From assembly GCA_905147135.1 (NCBI GenBank), contig LR990043.1, forward strand, positions 7,103,057 through 7,167,056: 64,000 nt of DNA. The letters run 5' to 3'. Shown piece by piece: positions 1-11,300 of the stretch. Source of the DNA: Blastobasis lacticolella. Lineage: Eukaryota > Arthropoda > Insecta > Lepidoptera > Blastobasidae. The position numbers and the translations under genes are program-made. Below the pieces are notes generated by a model that saw nothing but the letters and a program-made list of their open reading frames with translations, was not told the DNA's origin and made no database searches. Within the stretch, counting starts at the first letter, position 1. Every line of letters begins with the position of its first letter.

Positions 1-26
1 AATATTACCTACTCGTATGTTTTAAT

Positions 27-190
27 AATCATCTTTGCACTAATGTCCCCGTTGCCGGAGACCCGGGGTCCGCCTTGACTATAAATACTCGGATATCTCA
101 GAAAAAAGTCATTGGTACATGGCGGGACTGGGGTACCTCCCGGTACGGTTACGAGTTGGACGCCTTAGACACTAGGCCAAGACACTCGTT
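27..190 (-). repeat. tRNA-derived SINE with RTE-like tail, decayed copy
   Basis: Read on the minus strand this has a tRNA-like head near 120-190 and a tail ending in a GATGATTATT-like run. It matches the fuller copy at 42170-42552 (shared words GTACATGGCGG-type head border and GGTCCGCCTTGA-type tail) but is shortened in the middle. It lies just beyond exon 4 of integrin gene 1, in its next intron. Confidence 0.6.
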
Positions 191-258
191 TATGTTTTAA
201 TACCAACTTAATATTTTACTAAGAAAATTGTTTTTTAATATGGTACATAATTTCTTAC

Positions 259-596
259 CTATCTGAGTTACAGTAGCAAATGCCGCATTGGTGTGTTCCT
301 TTTCCTTTAGAGCATTTAGGCGAGTTTGTCTCCCCTGAACCATTAGTTTCGCAGTCACATTCACATTGCGTTTCCACTTGTATACTAACTGTATCACGCA
401 GGCCCACAGGACTCAGAGTAAATATATGCGACTTGTTCCCAGGCAGACATTTTGTTACAGTCAGTTTTGCAAGGATCGTTACGTTTTCACCTAGTTCGAA
501 TTTCTGAGGTCTCTCATCCGTGCATGGAGGGTCCAGGACCAAGTCAATATTCGGAGGCACATTGTTTCGAGTAATTTTCAGGTTCTGCACTATTTT
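259..596 (-). CDS. Gene 1 exon 4: C-terminal hybrid domain and I-EGF1
   Basis: Acceptor CGTTTCAG, donor GTAAGA (phase 2). Encodes KIVQNLKITRNNVP..., the FTLSPVGLRD strand typical of the hybrid domain, then CECDC and KCSKGKGTHQCGICYC of I-EGF1. Phase and content equal exon 4 of gene 2 (9800-10146). Confidence 0.9.
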
Positions 597-3500
597 CTGA
601 AACGAAACCTAATGTAAGTAAAATGCAAATACGTTGAATTGTGTTGTATGTGTAGATTTTACCGTATATTTAAAAAAAAAAAAATAATCGCATTCGCGTC
701 CCCTGAGTGTCCATAGGTTGCGATGTTACGGTAATCACTAAATTATCTTACAATAATGTTTTACGCTTTGCTTGTTAGCCTTCACATACCAACAAAACAA
801 ATTCCACAAGCTGCGATAACTGCTTACCATCAGGCAGTTACACTTACAGGCAGGTACACTTGTTTATCATCGTGTAAAAAAACTTACCAAATAAAGTTTC
901 CTTATTATATCAGGAATTTGAGACGACTCCGACAATTCCGCATATTCTGACTCCTTAATGTGTTTTATCAAATTTTCGTAAACATTCTTGACGCGGTGTA
1001 GGCCAGCAAATAAAATCGTAAAACCCTTCTCGGAGGCTACCTCGTTGATTTGTGCAATGGTCGGGTAGTCGTATATCAATGATTCTTCTCTGTAATAGTG
1101 GTCTTTTAGATGGCAGGCTTTATCGTTATATTGCAGGGCCCCTACAAACTTTCCATCACCAGCACTATGATATGTGGAATCCGTGGATAGGACGATTATC
1201 TTCCTGGAACCACTGCCCCAGTTAATATCTTTGCATACCATAATCTGCATTAAAGCGTCAAGGCCCGATTCGGGAGTATCGTAGTTGCCACTTGATTCAG
1301 TATTATTGAGAATCGATATGAATTTATTCACGTCGTCGCTTAGTGGGAGGTGGTTCCAAAACGCGTATGCTTTGTGCGATAGGCTGCAACAACATAATAA
1401 ACAAATAAACATGCAGTAATACAAGTTATTGCATTAATTAATCATCATCATCGTCCTAGCGCTTATCCCGACATCCTCGCGTTGTAAGCCGTTGGCTCTC
1501 GCATCCGCCTCTGCAATAGGTAGCCATCGCTTCTTGGGTCGCCCACGGGGCCTCGTTCCTGATACAGGCAGGTTCAGCCATCTATTCCCAACGTATCCCT
1601 GGGGCTTCCGCAACATGTGACAAAACCAGCACAGGCAAGACTCCTCGATCTTATCCACGATATCCCTCACGCCAAGGCTGCCAAGAATATACTCGTTACG
1701 TACTCGATCGAACCACGTAACTTCGCCCATCCACCGCAGCATTTTCATTTCGTTGGCGTGGAGTTCGCGAACGTGTTTCGTCGGCGCTGGCCATGTCTCG
1801 TTAGCCATAGAGCATCACAGGTCTAATAATACTTTTGTATATAAGCTCTTTGAGTTTAACAGGAATTTTAAGGTCACAGATGACTGTCGTAAGTTCCCGC
1901 CATTTGGCCCAAGCTGATATCGCCGGACTCGTTCATCACGGATCCGAGGTAGGTCTTTGGATTTATCTGTACTATTGACAGCTTCGTTACCTAAAAGGAT
2001 GGTTTCGGGATCCGCGCTACAGCTAGTCATATACTCTGTTTTGGCGAAGTTCAGCGTCAAACCACTGTTTTCTAGCACATCCTTCCACATGTTTACCCTG
2101 GTCTCAAGCTTAAGCTTGCTCACCAGTAAAATGTCGTCAGCGAACTTCATAAGCCAAGGAGGCAGGTCCCGTATTTCCGCTGAGAGGGCATCGAGCACAA
2201 TACAAAACAAGTAAAGGCTCAGCGCCGAACCCTGGTGAACACCTACGGTAATCGGGAAGGAATTAGTATAGCCTACGATATATGACGACGGCTCCAGTGT
2301 TGGCATACATGTCCTGTATAATACTAATGTACGCTTGATCTCAGAGCCCACTAGATTATCTCCCGAGGGACACTGTCGAAATTCCTCTGCAAGTCAAGAA
2401 ATGCGTAATGCAGAAGTTGATTTATACTGCAGTGGGACTCCTGGAGGACTCTGAGGGGAAAGATTGGGTCTATGGCCCTGCAGCCCGGCCTGACGCCGTA
2501 TTGGCATAACGACAAGGAACATTCTTGGCTAAGTCTCTGCTCTATAATACGTCCTAATAGCTTTATTGTGTGGCTCATGAGTTTGATACTTCGATAGTTG
2601 CCGCACTCTTGCATACTGCCCTTTCCTTTATCATCATCATATCAGTCGAAAGACGCCCACTTCTGGGCATAGGCCTCCCCCAGAGATCCCCAAAAAGCCG
2701 GTCCTGTGCCTTCCGCATCCAACTGATACCTGCGATCTTTACCAGGTCATCGTAATCTTTCCTTTATAGATTGGTGTAATAATATTTACGCGCCATGTGT
2801 GTCAGGTATAAACCCCGTGGCTATGATCCTATTTAATAGTTCAGTGAGCAAGAGTACGCCTCGGGTCCCCATTGTTTTCCATATTTCTTTGGGTATTCCG
2901 TCTCCGCTCTTCATACTGACTGGAGACCTCTTGACCTCGTCTGTGGTAATAGGACTTATCAAGACAAGGTTTGCAGGAAACTGTGGTGGTGGCACGTGGC
3001 AGTTCTTTGAATTGACAGCACCAACGGTCTTCAATAGAGTTTGCACTTGTGAGCAACACGCCGTCTACACACTTTATAGAACACACTTTGTGACATCCAG
3101 ATTAGCTTGACTCCGCGACTTTGCTAGCTTATAGACTTGCTTGCCCCTCCACAGTATCCAACGCATCGTAGAGCGGAGCCAACTGAGCCGACCGCGCGTT
3201 TGCCACCATTGTCTTAGCTCGCCGCTTTGCTCCCAAGTACATCCGAGGTTGAATTACTGAGCTGCCATTTCTTAAAACATACCTTCTTGTCCCTAACTGC
3301 TTCCTGCACCTCTCTATTCCACCATCCCGTGTCCTTGTCGATTCTTCGGCCGCCTTTCGACGTACCGAGTACTGTTTGTCCGAGTTTGAGGATGAACTTT
3401 TTCAAATCGCACCAGAGCTCATTAGAGGTTTCGCCCTTCACGCTCCAGTCGACTCGTTCAGCTGCCTCCATGAACTCCTTGCCCTTGCTTTTTAGAGTCC

Positions 3501-6500
3501 ACCACTTAATAGACGGTTTGCAACGTTCCACAGTAGGCCGTCTGCTACTTACTCGGACATCCCTAACAATGACAAGAGGTACAGTAAGGCATTCCCCTAT
3601 GACCTTGCACTGGGATACATGGCCGATGTCACGTCTTTGGAACAGCAGGACGATCGTTCCCTCGCTTCATCCGCCACTTCTATGAGATGGTTCACAAAAG
3701 CGAGTCGTCTCTGCTCAGAAGATGGTATGCGTTGCAGGGTGTCATCGAAGCTATTTCAGAAGGCAGTCTTTGCGGTGTCGGCGCAACCGGACTGAGGAGA
3801 ATAGGCGCTGATGAGGTTATACATTAATTCTTCTATCAGTGCCTTGATCAGCATGAGCCGATCGCTCACTCTGTTCCCCTCCAAGATGTCGTTCCGGAAT
3901 TCATCGCATACGTCCTGCCCGCGCATGGCAGGGTAGCCCTTGCCCTGTTTTCACAGGTTTAGGGCGATATCCCTGCGCGTCATTAAACGGCAACGCCCTA
4001 GATTGGGATGTATTTTCTGTACCTGACCTTTTCATTTCTTTTTTGGCTTTTTACGTGCGGTGACTACCATCCGCACAACCCATTAGGGAAAAGCCGGTTC
4101 GCCAGATCCTTGTCCGTCTGTCAGCAGGGGGATCGCGGGCAGGTGAGGTTATTCATATTGCATTAATCAATATTTAAATTTAATTAAGCTTATATATTAT
4201 ACTTACAGATGTAAAAAATATATTTAGGTATATATCTCTAAATTATAACATTAATATTTGCAAATAAAAAACTTGCCCCAAGTCCCTCGAAAACGGAATC
4301 CCAAAAGGCTGGCCGCATTGCCACGCTGTATCGTGAGACTGATCCATTGACCAAGGTATCGGTCAGCCTTTTAGCCATGCGATGTGTTGACCAGGCGCTC
4401 AGACAAGTCTTTGAAGAAAGCATGAGCACCTGGACCCCACGGCCCAAGCGATTCTACGACAAACGTCGCATATAGATGATATACGCTAAGGCCTGCATAT
4501 TTGCTCCGTTTGACGTTTTCTGCCCTCGGCAGCAGAACCGGCATTGACACTCGTGGATGGAATACGAGAACGTGCAAGAGTATCGAAGCAGGTAGCGAAT
4601 GATTCAATTAATACGTCTTACAAAGCATTAATAGATAAAATAGTTGAAGGGTGTTGGTGGTGGTTGAAGTTCTAGCTTAAAACCGTGGTCGGGCTATTAA
4701 AAATAAGATATAAGGACTTACGTTGCAAAAGGCAAGTTCGGCTTCTCAACAAAACTTCCAAAACCGAATTTCACGTTTTTTGCTTCTTTAAGCAATTCGC
4801 TTTTGATAGCTTGAGCTTGATTCATTAGTCGTCTCTTTTGATTCGCCATAGTGTAAGAATTGTCTATTAGATAATATATTTCTATAGGATAGGTCCTATC
4901 TGGAGTATATGATATGTTAAACAGTACTGGTACGCCAGGACGAACATTGATTTTGACTAAAGCTGGCGTGAACTGGCGCTGACTGTCACCGACAGTTATG
5001 TCCGGGTTCTTTACTTTAGGATTGTATGGTCCGTTTGGACACCAAGTGCTGTCGCGACCTATCACTGACTTGGATCGACATCGTGGCCCTTTGAATTCTC
5101 CCTGTAATACAACATTGGAAATAATTAACACAGAGATAAATTGTATGTAACAACAAGGCGAAGAAATTCCATAGTGATCATGTTAGGATTAAAATTACGG
5201 AAAATAATATGTGATAATATATGTGAATGATATAATATGTTGGCTTATATAAGGAAGTAAGGAAAATAAATATCTATGGAACATTTCACGTAAGTAAGGT
5301 TTTTATCAAAAAAAATTAAAAATGTTTGTTTCATTAGCAAATTATTAACTTAACCTATTTTAAAAAATTCTATAGTGATCTTGTTTGTTACTGAATATAA
5401 TTTACGGAAAACATATTTGTTATATCTCGGCTTATAAGGAAGGAAGGAAAGTAAATATTTATTAACTTTTGTTGCAGTATTTCAATGAATATAACATAAA
5501 TTAACAAAAAATAAAATTTACTCCAATAAAATAAATAAGGAATGGCGTAAAGTACCTACGTATCAATTGGAAAAGACAAAAGTAGAGCACGACATCGAAA
5601 AGTATTATCTACAAAAACGTAAATCAATTAAGACGTTTATTTAACTAAGTTAATTTATTTAAATTTCTGTTGATAACACTTATCGTGGTCGTGCTTTACT
5701 TTCATTTTTTTTTCTATTGAAACGTGGGGGAAGGTGGCCTAAAACGGGTGGGTCGCCTAAGACGGGTAAGCTATGATATGTATGATATTCCCTGATTGGT
5801 CGAAAATCTTTAAATTAGCACATTGTTAATATTGCGCTTATAATTTAGCTTCATCTAATAAACTTTAAATTAGGACAAAAAGTTATCTTAACCTTTCATT
5901 TTTTTCTTTGCTAGTTCATTTATTTATCGATCATTAAGCAATTTAAATACATGTCACGTTAAAATAATGTCAAAAATACAACTGTCAACATTACTACATA
6001 TTTAATCACTTTACAAAAACATATGCTATTGGGCAAAACTAGTATGGTTTCGTATGAAAAATTTAATATAAAACGGATTACACGAAGAACTTGTTATAAT
6101 GTAGATATTTCAATGTAAAAAGATCTCAAACGGGGATGAGTATTTTAATCTACAACTTCTGTAGCTAAGAATAGAAAGGTTGATTTTGTTAGGCGGTTGA
6201 GGATTTTAAGTTTGAACATTTTAACAGTAAAAGTAATCTTAAATGCTTACAGTCGAAATGATAAACTATAGTCAGAAGGTACAGTGTTATAATAAAACTA
6301 CGATAATTACGAATCGCTTATTAAAAAAAATATGTAAAAATCTGTATGGCAACTTTTTTAACGTCATAGAACGTCAATCATAAAAGTCATAACAAACAAT
6401 TTTATTTCTGTAGGATTGTTTATTTTCGTGAGTTATGAAACATATTATTAAATAATGAGTAAAACAATTAAAAAGGAAGCGCGGAATATAATTTTCAGCA

Positions 6501-7323
6501 TGATTAGTAATTTAGACAAACTAAAAGTATAAGTTTAAGCTAATAGTGACCAAATAACTTAATGTTTACAACATAGAAAAATAAATGTTTACAAGATGGA
6601 CTAACAAGGACAGATTATCCCCAGGTTATTGCCATATCCACACATTATAATTATTACTACTGTTGGTCAATACGGACTCATCGTGGTCCTATTATAATTC
6701 CTACTTATTAGATTTAAATATGATTTACCTATCTTAAAAATTATGTCTACCCGTTTAGCCCAAATCAAATATCCATTTTAGACTCATATGCGAGCAAAAC
6801 GGGTTTTTCTAGAGGTTTCTTATTTTTCTATTTATAAAATACTTGATAGAAAATTCTTTAAAGTTGTGTTTTAGTTTCACATCCTATCTTGTAAACTAAA
6901 TCAAGCTAAGATATACACCACATTTCTAATATTTTTTATCCTCGCGCGAAACTTACCCGTTTTAGGCCACATTCTCCTACTTTAATTACCATAAATTAAA
7001 GTTCATAGTAAAATTGTACATTTTAGCATAAAACCATTGTATTGCAATTGTATTACAATAACTCTGCAACACCAGAGGCTGTGGCATAATCATCATCATC
7101 ATCATTTTCGCGTCAGTCCCGGTTGTGTGGGCCGAAGGCGCCAGGACCAGTATTTAAACATGTTAGCTTAGTAAATTTAAAACTTTATACCCACATAGGA
7201 ACACCACACACAAACGCTTGGATCGCTGATACAGGCTCCACAAGTTTTAAGGGAGTTGCATTGATCTGCTACAATGAAATCGATATTGAAACACGCAGCC
7301 AATATAATGTATTTCGCGTACAT
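259..7323 (-). CDS. Integrin beta-subunit paralog, gene 1 (3' part outside window)
   Basis: Beta chain of an alpha/beta integrin, a plasma-membrane adhesion receptor. Four exons are visible: 7195-7323, 4722-5101, 888-1383 and 259-596, giving 447 codons; the remaining EGF, tail and membrane exons lie left of the window. In order it encodes a signal peptide, a PSI domain (CGACI...CVWCS), the hybrid domain, a beta-I domain with MIDAS motif DNSYT, the NYDTPE loop and TDSTYHSAGDGK, the second half of the hybrid domain, and the start of I-EGF1 (CECDC, CGICYC). Splice phases 0, 2, 0, 2 match gene 2 exactly. Odd points: the ADMIDAS Asp pair is N-Q, and the specificity-determining loop is short and lacks its disulfide cysteines. 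The start is placed at 7323 because that Met begins a good signal peptide; an in-frame Met at 7380 is the alternative. The gene is divergent to gene 2 and its introns are full of LINE debris. Which named lepidopteran beta it equals cannot be told here. Confidence 0.9.
888..1383 (-). CDS. Gene 1 exon 3: beta-I (vWFA-like) domain core
   Basis: Starts after TTGTTGCAG (phase 2) and ends at GTAAGT (phase 0); 165 full codons. Carries SGNYDTPESGLDALMQ (metal-site Asn, Asp, Pro and Glu kept) and the Asp of LSTDSTYHSAGDG. The join LPFAT-LSHKAYAFWNHLPLSDD shows that the loop between the two beta-I halves is much shorter than in classical beta subunits and has no cysteine pair. Confidence 0.9.
1438..4145 (-). 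mobile_element. Decayed RTE-clade LINE in gene 1 intron 2
   Basis: The minus strand carries, 5' to 3', broken pieces of an RTE-type ORF2: a linker region (3214-3531, 2786-3046), RT pieces with CGNYRSIKLMSH (about 2610), GVHQGSALS and PWLMKFADDILLV (about 2140-2270), and the RTE C-terminus with LRWMGEVTWFDRVRNEY and RPRGRPKKRW (1440-1808). The 3' end runs into an ATGATGATGAT-like tail at 1440. Several frameshifts and stops break it, so it is not active. It lies in sense orientation in the intron. Confidence 0.8.
2622..2760 (-). repeat. RTE-tail type repeat nested in the RTE LINE
   Basis: A short block starting ATCATCATATCAG with the words AAGACGCCCACTTCTGGGC and GGCCTCCCCCAGAG interrupts the RTE coding pieces. 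The same block occurs reversed at 35545-35645 and its tail words at 15469-15500. It looks like a separate later insertion of an RTE-tailed non-autonomous element. Confidence 0.6.
4238..4610 (-). mobile_element. LINE RT C-terminal fragment
   Basis: Overlapping minus frames contain a stretch with VVESLGPWGPGAHAFFKDL, then AKRLTDTLVNGSVSRY and FWDSVFEGLGASF across a frameshift. This is the kind of C-terminal tail found on arthropod non-LTR ORFs. It is too decayed to place in a clade. It lies between the RTE copy and exon 2 of gene 1. Confidence 0.45.
4722..5101 (-). CDS. Gene 1 exon 2: PSI end, hybrid domain, start of beta-I domain
   Basis: The acceptor is TTGTATTACAG on the minus strand and the donor GTAAGT (phase 2). 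Encodes GEFKGPRC, then the hybrid strand VRPGVPVLFNISYTPDRTYP, then IYYLIDNSYTM with the MIDAS D-x-S-x-T, ending FGSFVEKPNLPFA. After the MIDAS triplet, the position that is normally Asp-Asp (ADMIDAS) is Asn-Gln. Confidence 0.9.
5102..5726. other. AT-rich intron 1 sequence of gene 1
   Basis: Intronic, AT-rich, with two partly similar stretches (CTTATAAGGAAGTAAGGAAA near 5248 and CTTATAAGGAAGGAAGGAAA near 5432) that suggest an old local duplication. No coding signal is seen. Confidence 0.4.
5727..6977. mobile_element. Non-autonomous DNA element with terminal inverted repeats
   Basis: The left end at 5727-5749 reads GGGGAAGGTGGCCTAAAACG and on to GGT; the right end at 6955-6977 is its near-perfect reverse complement (ACCCGTTTTAGGCCACATTC and on to TCC). 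Subterminal copies of the ACGGGT word occur at about 5765, 6752 and 6800. The 1.2-kb interior is AT-rich with no transposase frame. A clear target duplication was not found. It sits in intron 1 of gene 1. Confidence 0.6.
7084..7145 (-). repeat. RTE-tailed SINE tail fragment
   Basis: An ATCATCATCATCATCAT run followed by CGCGTCAGTCCCGGTTGTG matches the tail seen at 42490-42540, 11843-11900, 12103-12160 and 54988-55060. It is a truncated copy in intron 1 of gene 1, about 50 bp from exon 1. Confidence 0.55.
7195..7323 (-). CDS. Gene 1 exon 1: signal peptide and PSI domain
   Basis: Forty-three codons. A hydrophobic leader (MYAKYIILAACF...) is followed by the PSI cysteine pattern C-x6-C-x2-C and CVWCSY. 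The donor after TAT reads GTGGGT, somewhat weak, but it gives phase 0 and joins exon 2 as CSY-GEFKGPRC, the normal PSI spacing. Confidence 0.85.
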
Positions 7324-8241
7324 TATGAAACGTTTAACACTATACTGACTATAACAAACTACTCTACATTGGTGAGACACTTTGTATGTCTAACTATGAT
7401 GAGTAATAAATTAGAGAACATGACTAAGGAATTTAAGGGTTAGCTATAAAAATATATACAAGGTGGATTTTTGAAACGGGGCAGTTAGGGCAGCTACCTT
7501 AACCGTTGCAACTAGAGGGAAACGTGCTTAAGACTGTGCGTGCGAAGTGCGTGAGACTGTCCTTAACTTTTTGAGACAATTTTACAGATTTTGAAAAAAG
7601 GTACCGTCAGCAAGAAAATAGACCATTTACACAAAAGATTGTTTTATGTCAATCGGTCCTCTTTCTTATAAAGATCAAAAAAGTCTATGAGACCCACTGA
7701 GCTTAGAGTACTAGAAATGTCAGAAATCGCAAAAAAACTTCTCCCAAAAAAGTTAACTACAGTCTCTTAAGAACGTTTGCGCTAAAACGGTTACGCTGTT
7801 TTAGTATAAAATAGCTAATAAAGTTAGTACGCAAGTCCTCGTCATCATTCTGACGTTAATCCCAAGGCGCGCAAGTAAAATCTAACCAGTTATTCTAGTT
7901 TTTTTTTGTAATATCTCTCTCTACCCAGAACCGACCGATCCCGTACAAATCGAATTTTTTGATGATTTAGTAATGTTTATTTTAAAAATCACGCCACCAA
8001 AATAAAATGTTTGTTCCCTAGCAAATGTTTGTTGTGTACAAGCATATGTTTTTATGCAACCATAATATAAGTAAGTACCGCCCCTTGTATAGAAAATACA
8101 AATTAAATGAAGCGAAAGAGCATTCTTCGTCGTCAGCTTCGCCTTAACATGTATATGCGACTACAATTTTTCCTTATTAGCTGTATTCCCCTCGTTCAGT
8201 CTTTTACCACAACACGCAATGTGCTCAGAGCCTATTTAATA
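7324..8241. promoter_or_regulatory. Divergent intergenic region between integrin beta genes 1 and 2
   Basis: The two start codons (7323 minus, 8242 plus) are 918 bp apart and transcribe away from each other, so this spacer must hold both 5' UTRs and promoters, perhaps shared. No convincing TATA box or defined operator was identified. An in-frame Met for gene 2 lies upstream at 8107 and one for gene 1 at 7380. Confidence 0.5.
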
Positions 8242-8361
8242 ATGTATTGCAATTTAATTATTATTTGCCTGAACTTCATTTTGGTTTTGGCAAATCCGTG
8301 TGACCATAGCACCTGCGGAGCATGTATACGAGATTCCTATGGCTGTAAATGGTGTTCTCAG
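8242..8361 (+). CDS. Gene 2 exon 1: signal peptide and PSI domain
   Basis: Starts at the Met of MYCNLIIICLNFILVLANPC because that gives a short clean leader; the frame is open upstream to a Met at 8107, which would bury the leader 45 residues inside. Ends TCTCAG before GTAAGC, phase 0. Confidence 0.8.
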
Positions 8362-11300
8362 GTAAGCGATTGTTTATTAGAATTTATTGTTCCCGATTTA
8401 CATTGCAAAATCGCGATAACGACAGGTTTCATCAATCATAAGCAGGATTTGACCAGGTTTTCCATCCATCAAAACATATTGAAACAATTGCAGGATAATT
8501 TATTCGAAGAAAGGTGCATTTCATCGAGTACGGCGTTCGCAGGATGCGATCCAAAGAATGTTGTTGATCCAAATAGTGATGGCCGAGCCGCTGACGACAC
8601 CAGATCATTTAGCTCTGACAAAGGCCAAGTCGTACAACTATCACCGCAAACGTTTAACCTCAAGCTTAGACCTGGACAGCCCCACACCTTCGAATTTGAA
8701 TTTAAATCAGCCGATAATTACCCCGCCGATTTGTATTTCATAATCGACCAATCCGGGACCATGCAATCAGTCAAGCTAAACATAGCAAGTAAAAGCAGCG
8801 CAATTTATTATCACATGAAGAGTAAAACGAATAATACTTTAATTGGAATCGGATACTTTGTTGACAAAAATGCAATGCCATATGTAATGCAAAGGTAAAA
8901 TCACATGGATTATTACTGATATTCGATAAACTCAATCTCTTATATCAGTTGATACATTTTCACATTTAATAATGTCTATTGGTAGTCCCTTTCTTCGACA
9001 AGATAAAGCAGATTAACTAATAATTTTTCTATTGTATTGCTCACTTAACATATAATGACAACATACATAATACATACATACCGTCACGACTTTTTCCTAT
9101 AGGAATAGACAGAGACCACATTGACGCACTTGTTGCGATCCTAACAAACCACTCTCGCTTCTTGCACATTTATCAACTTAGTTAGTAATAACTCTTTCAA
9201 ATTTTAGCCATACCAAAAACGAAACTTACTCTTATAAAAATATGCTACAGCTAACTGATGATGAGAACCTTTTTGAAAATATACTGAGAAATAGCAGTAG
9301 TGGTGTAAACTATGATCCACCTGAAGGAGGATTTGATGCGCTGGCTCAAGCAATGGCATGCGAAGAGCTAGTCGGTTGGAGGAATGAATCTAGAAAGATT
9401 ATCCTTTTCTTCACTGACCAGATAAGCCACGCTGCAGGGGATGGGCTCTGGGCTGGTTTCACTACTCCTTTTGATGGCAACTGTTACTCAAACTCAGGAA
9501 GTTATGAGAATGAGCTAAAAATGGACTATCCCTCCATAAGCATGATCAACTACTTAGCGGTGCAAAAGGAGATCACAATAATATTCGTAGTTGAGGATAC
9601 TGGTACTATAGAGGAGACTTACAAGAGCTTAAATATCAAGGGCACCAAAACACTGACGTTCCAGAAAAACAGCACTGAATTTAAATTTGAAGATACTTTG
9701 ACAAGTATTTATGAGGTAAATACCTAAGTATTATTATGAGGATAAAAATTTAATAAAACTCGCCGTAAATAACATTCTGACTTCATCCTTGCATTTCAGG
9801 AATTGTCGCACAACATTCAATTAAAAATAGACATGGCATCCGAGGACAGAAAATATTTTAAAATTGATATAACGCCTAATTGTGTAAATGATATTAAGGA
9901 TAATAATTGTTCAGTAAAAAATAAAGCAGTCAAGAAGTTCAGTGGAACTATACAACTTAAAGAATACTATGGTAAAAATGAAATCAAGATATCCATTTTA
10001 GTCAGTGGAATAAAGGAGAAATTAACGTTAAATGTAAACGTTATAAAGGATTGTCAATGTGAAGGAACTAACGTGGTCGATAATTCACCTGATTGCAAGG
10101 GTCGCGGATCTAAAATGTGCGGTATATGTAAATGTGATCCCAATTGGTGAGTAAAAATTATTAATTATACTAGTGGCCTTGGCGCGACTTCGTTCGCGTA
10201 CACCTACTTTACCCACCCAATCTACCCCTTTTTTTCTTGCTTATAAACCTTCCTCTTGAACCACTCTATCTATTATCGAAAACCAAATTAATATCCGTTG
10301 CGTAGTTTAAAAGATATAAGCCTACATAGATACATACATAGACACATAGGGACAGATGGCGGGAATCGACTATAGATGAACGAGCTTCCGCTCGCGTAAA
10401 ATATAGTTATAACGTAATCCCGTGGGAACTGCTATAATCAAAAGTCAAGTGTAGAGTGGCAAAGTTTCATCAGAATCTGTTCTGTACATGCCATCCTTGA
10501 TTTCAAAAGCTTGCGCTGCCAGCGCATTTGTATTTATAGCGTATTATAGCGTATACGTTGATTATTACAAACATGGCCGAGCGTAATGGAAAATTGTCGA
10601 TATTCAGTAGGAGTGAGATTTATTTTCCTTTGAAAAATTTGGTATTTCCAGGTCTGGGCACGATTGTTCATGTAAAGAAACTAGCCAAACGTCAGACGAC
10701 AGTCCTAATTGCCGAAATAACAGTGTGATTTGCAACAATCGCGGAAATTGTTTATGCGGCGTTTGTAAATGTTTTGATGGGTAAGTTTACATCTAACGAG
10801 CAAGTAAGTGTATTTAAATATAAAATGGGTACCTACAAATTTTTCATCCCCCTGCAGATTCGTGGGTCGCCTTTGCGAATACAACAAGATGGCCTGTCCT
10901 AAGGATTGCAGTGGACACGGCGAGTGCTACCGCGACCAGTGCGTTTGCGCCGGCGGCTGGAGCGGCAAAGCCTGCGACTGTGCGCCTGGTCCCTGCACAA
11001 CCACACGAGCTATAGTGAGTTTTCATTATCTCGGCAACTTCCAACTGTTGTCGGATTTCATCAATAAGCTTGGCTTGTTAAACCTGTTACATAAAATTGG
11101 CACGTTGGAGCTTTTAGGTCTTGGAAGTTTTGGTCATAAAACCATTCAAATACACCCTTGTCTCTGATACCTGAAAATTTCCCGGTCTACTGGTTAGTAA
11201 TTTCACACACTGTTTAGCGTTGCTGTTTTACATTTAATGCGAAAATATAATTAGGACTACTCAATTTTCTGACTTACAGGAATGTAATGGGCGTGGTTCG

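Noticed and set aside
7123..7443. Plus-strand open frame of 106 codons
   Set aside because: It is the antisense shadow of exon 1 of integrin gene 1, which has a signal peptide and PSI cysteines on the minus strand.
8362..8493. In-frame continuation between gene 2 exons 1 and 2 as coding sequence
   Set aside because: Bordered by good GT and AG sites, and its removal gives the normal PSI spacing; the peptide has no PSI or hybrid character. Kept only as a retention possibility.
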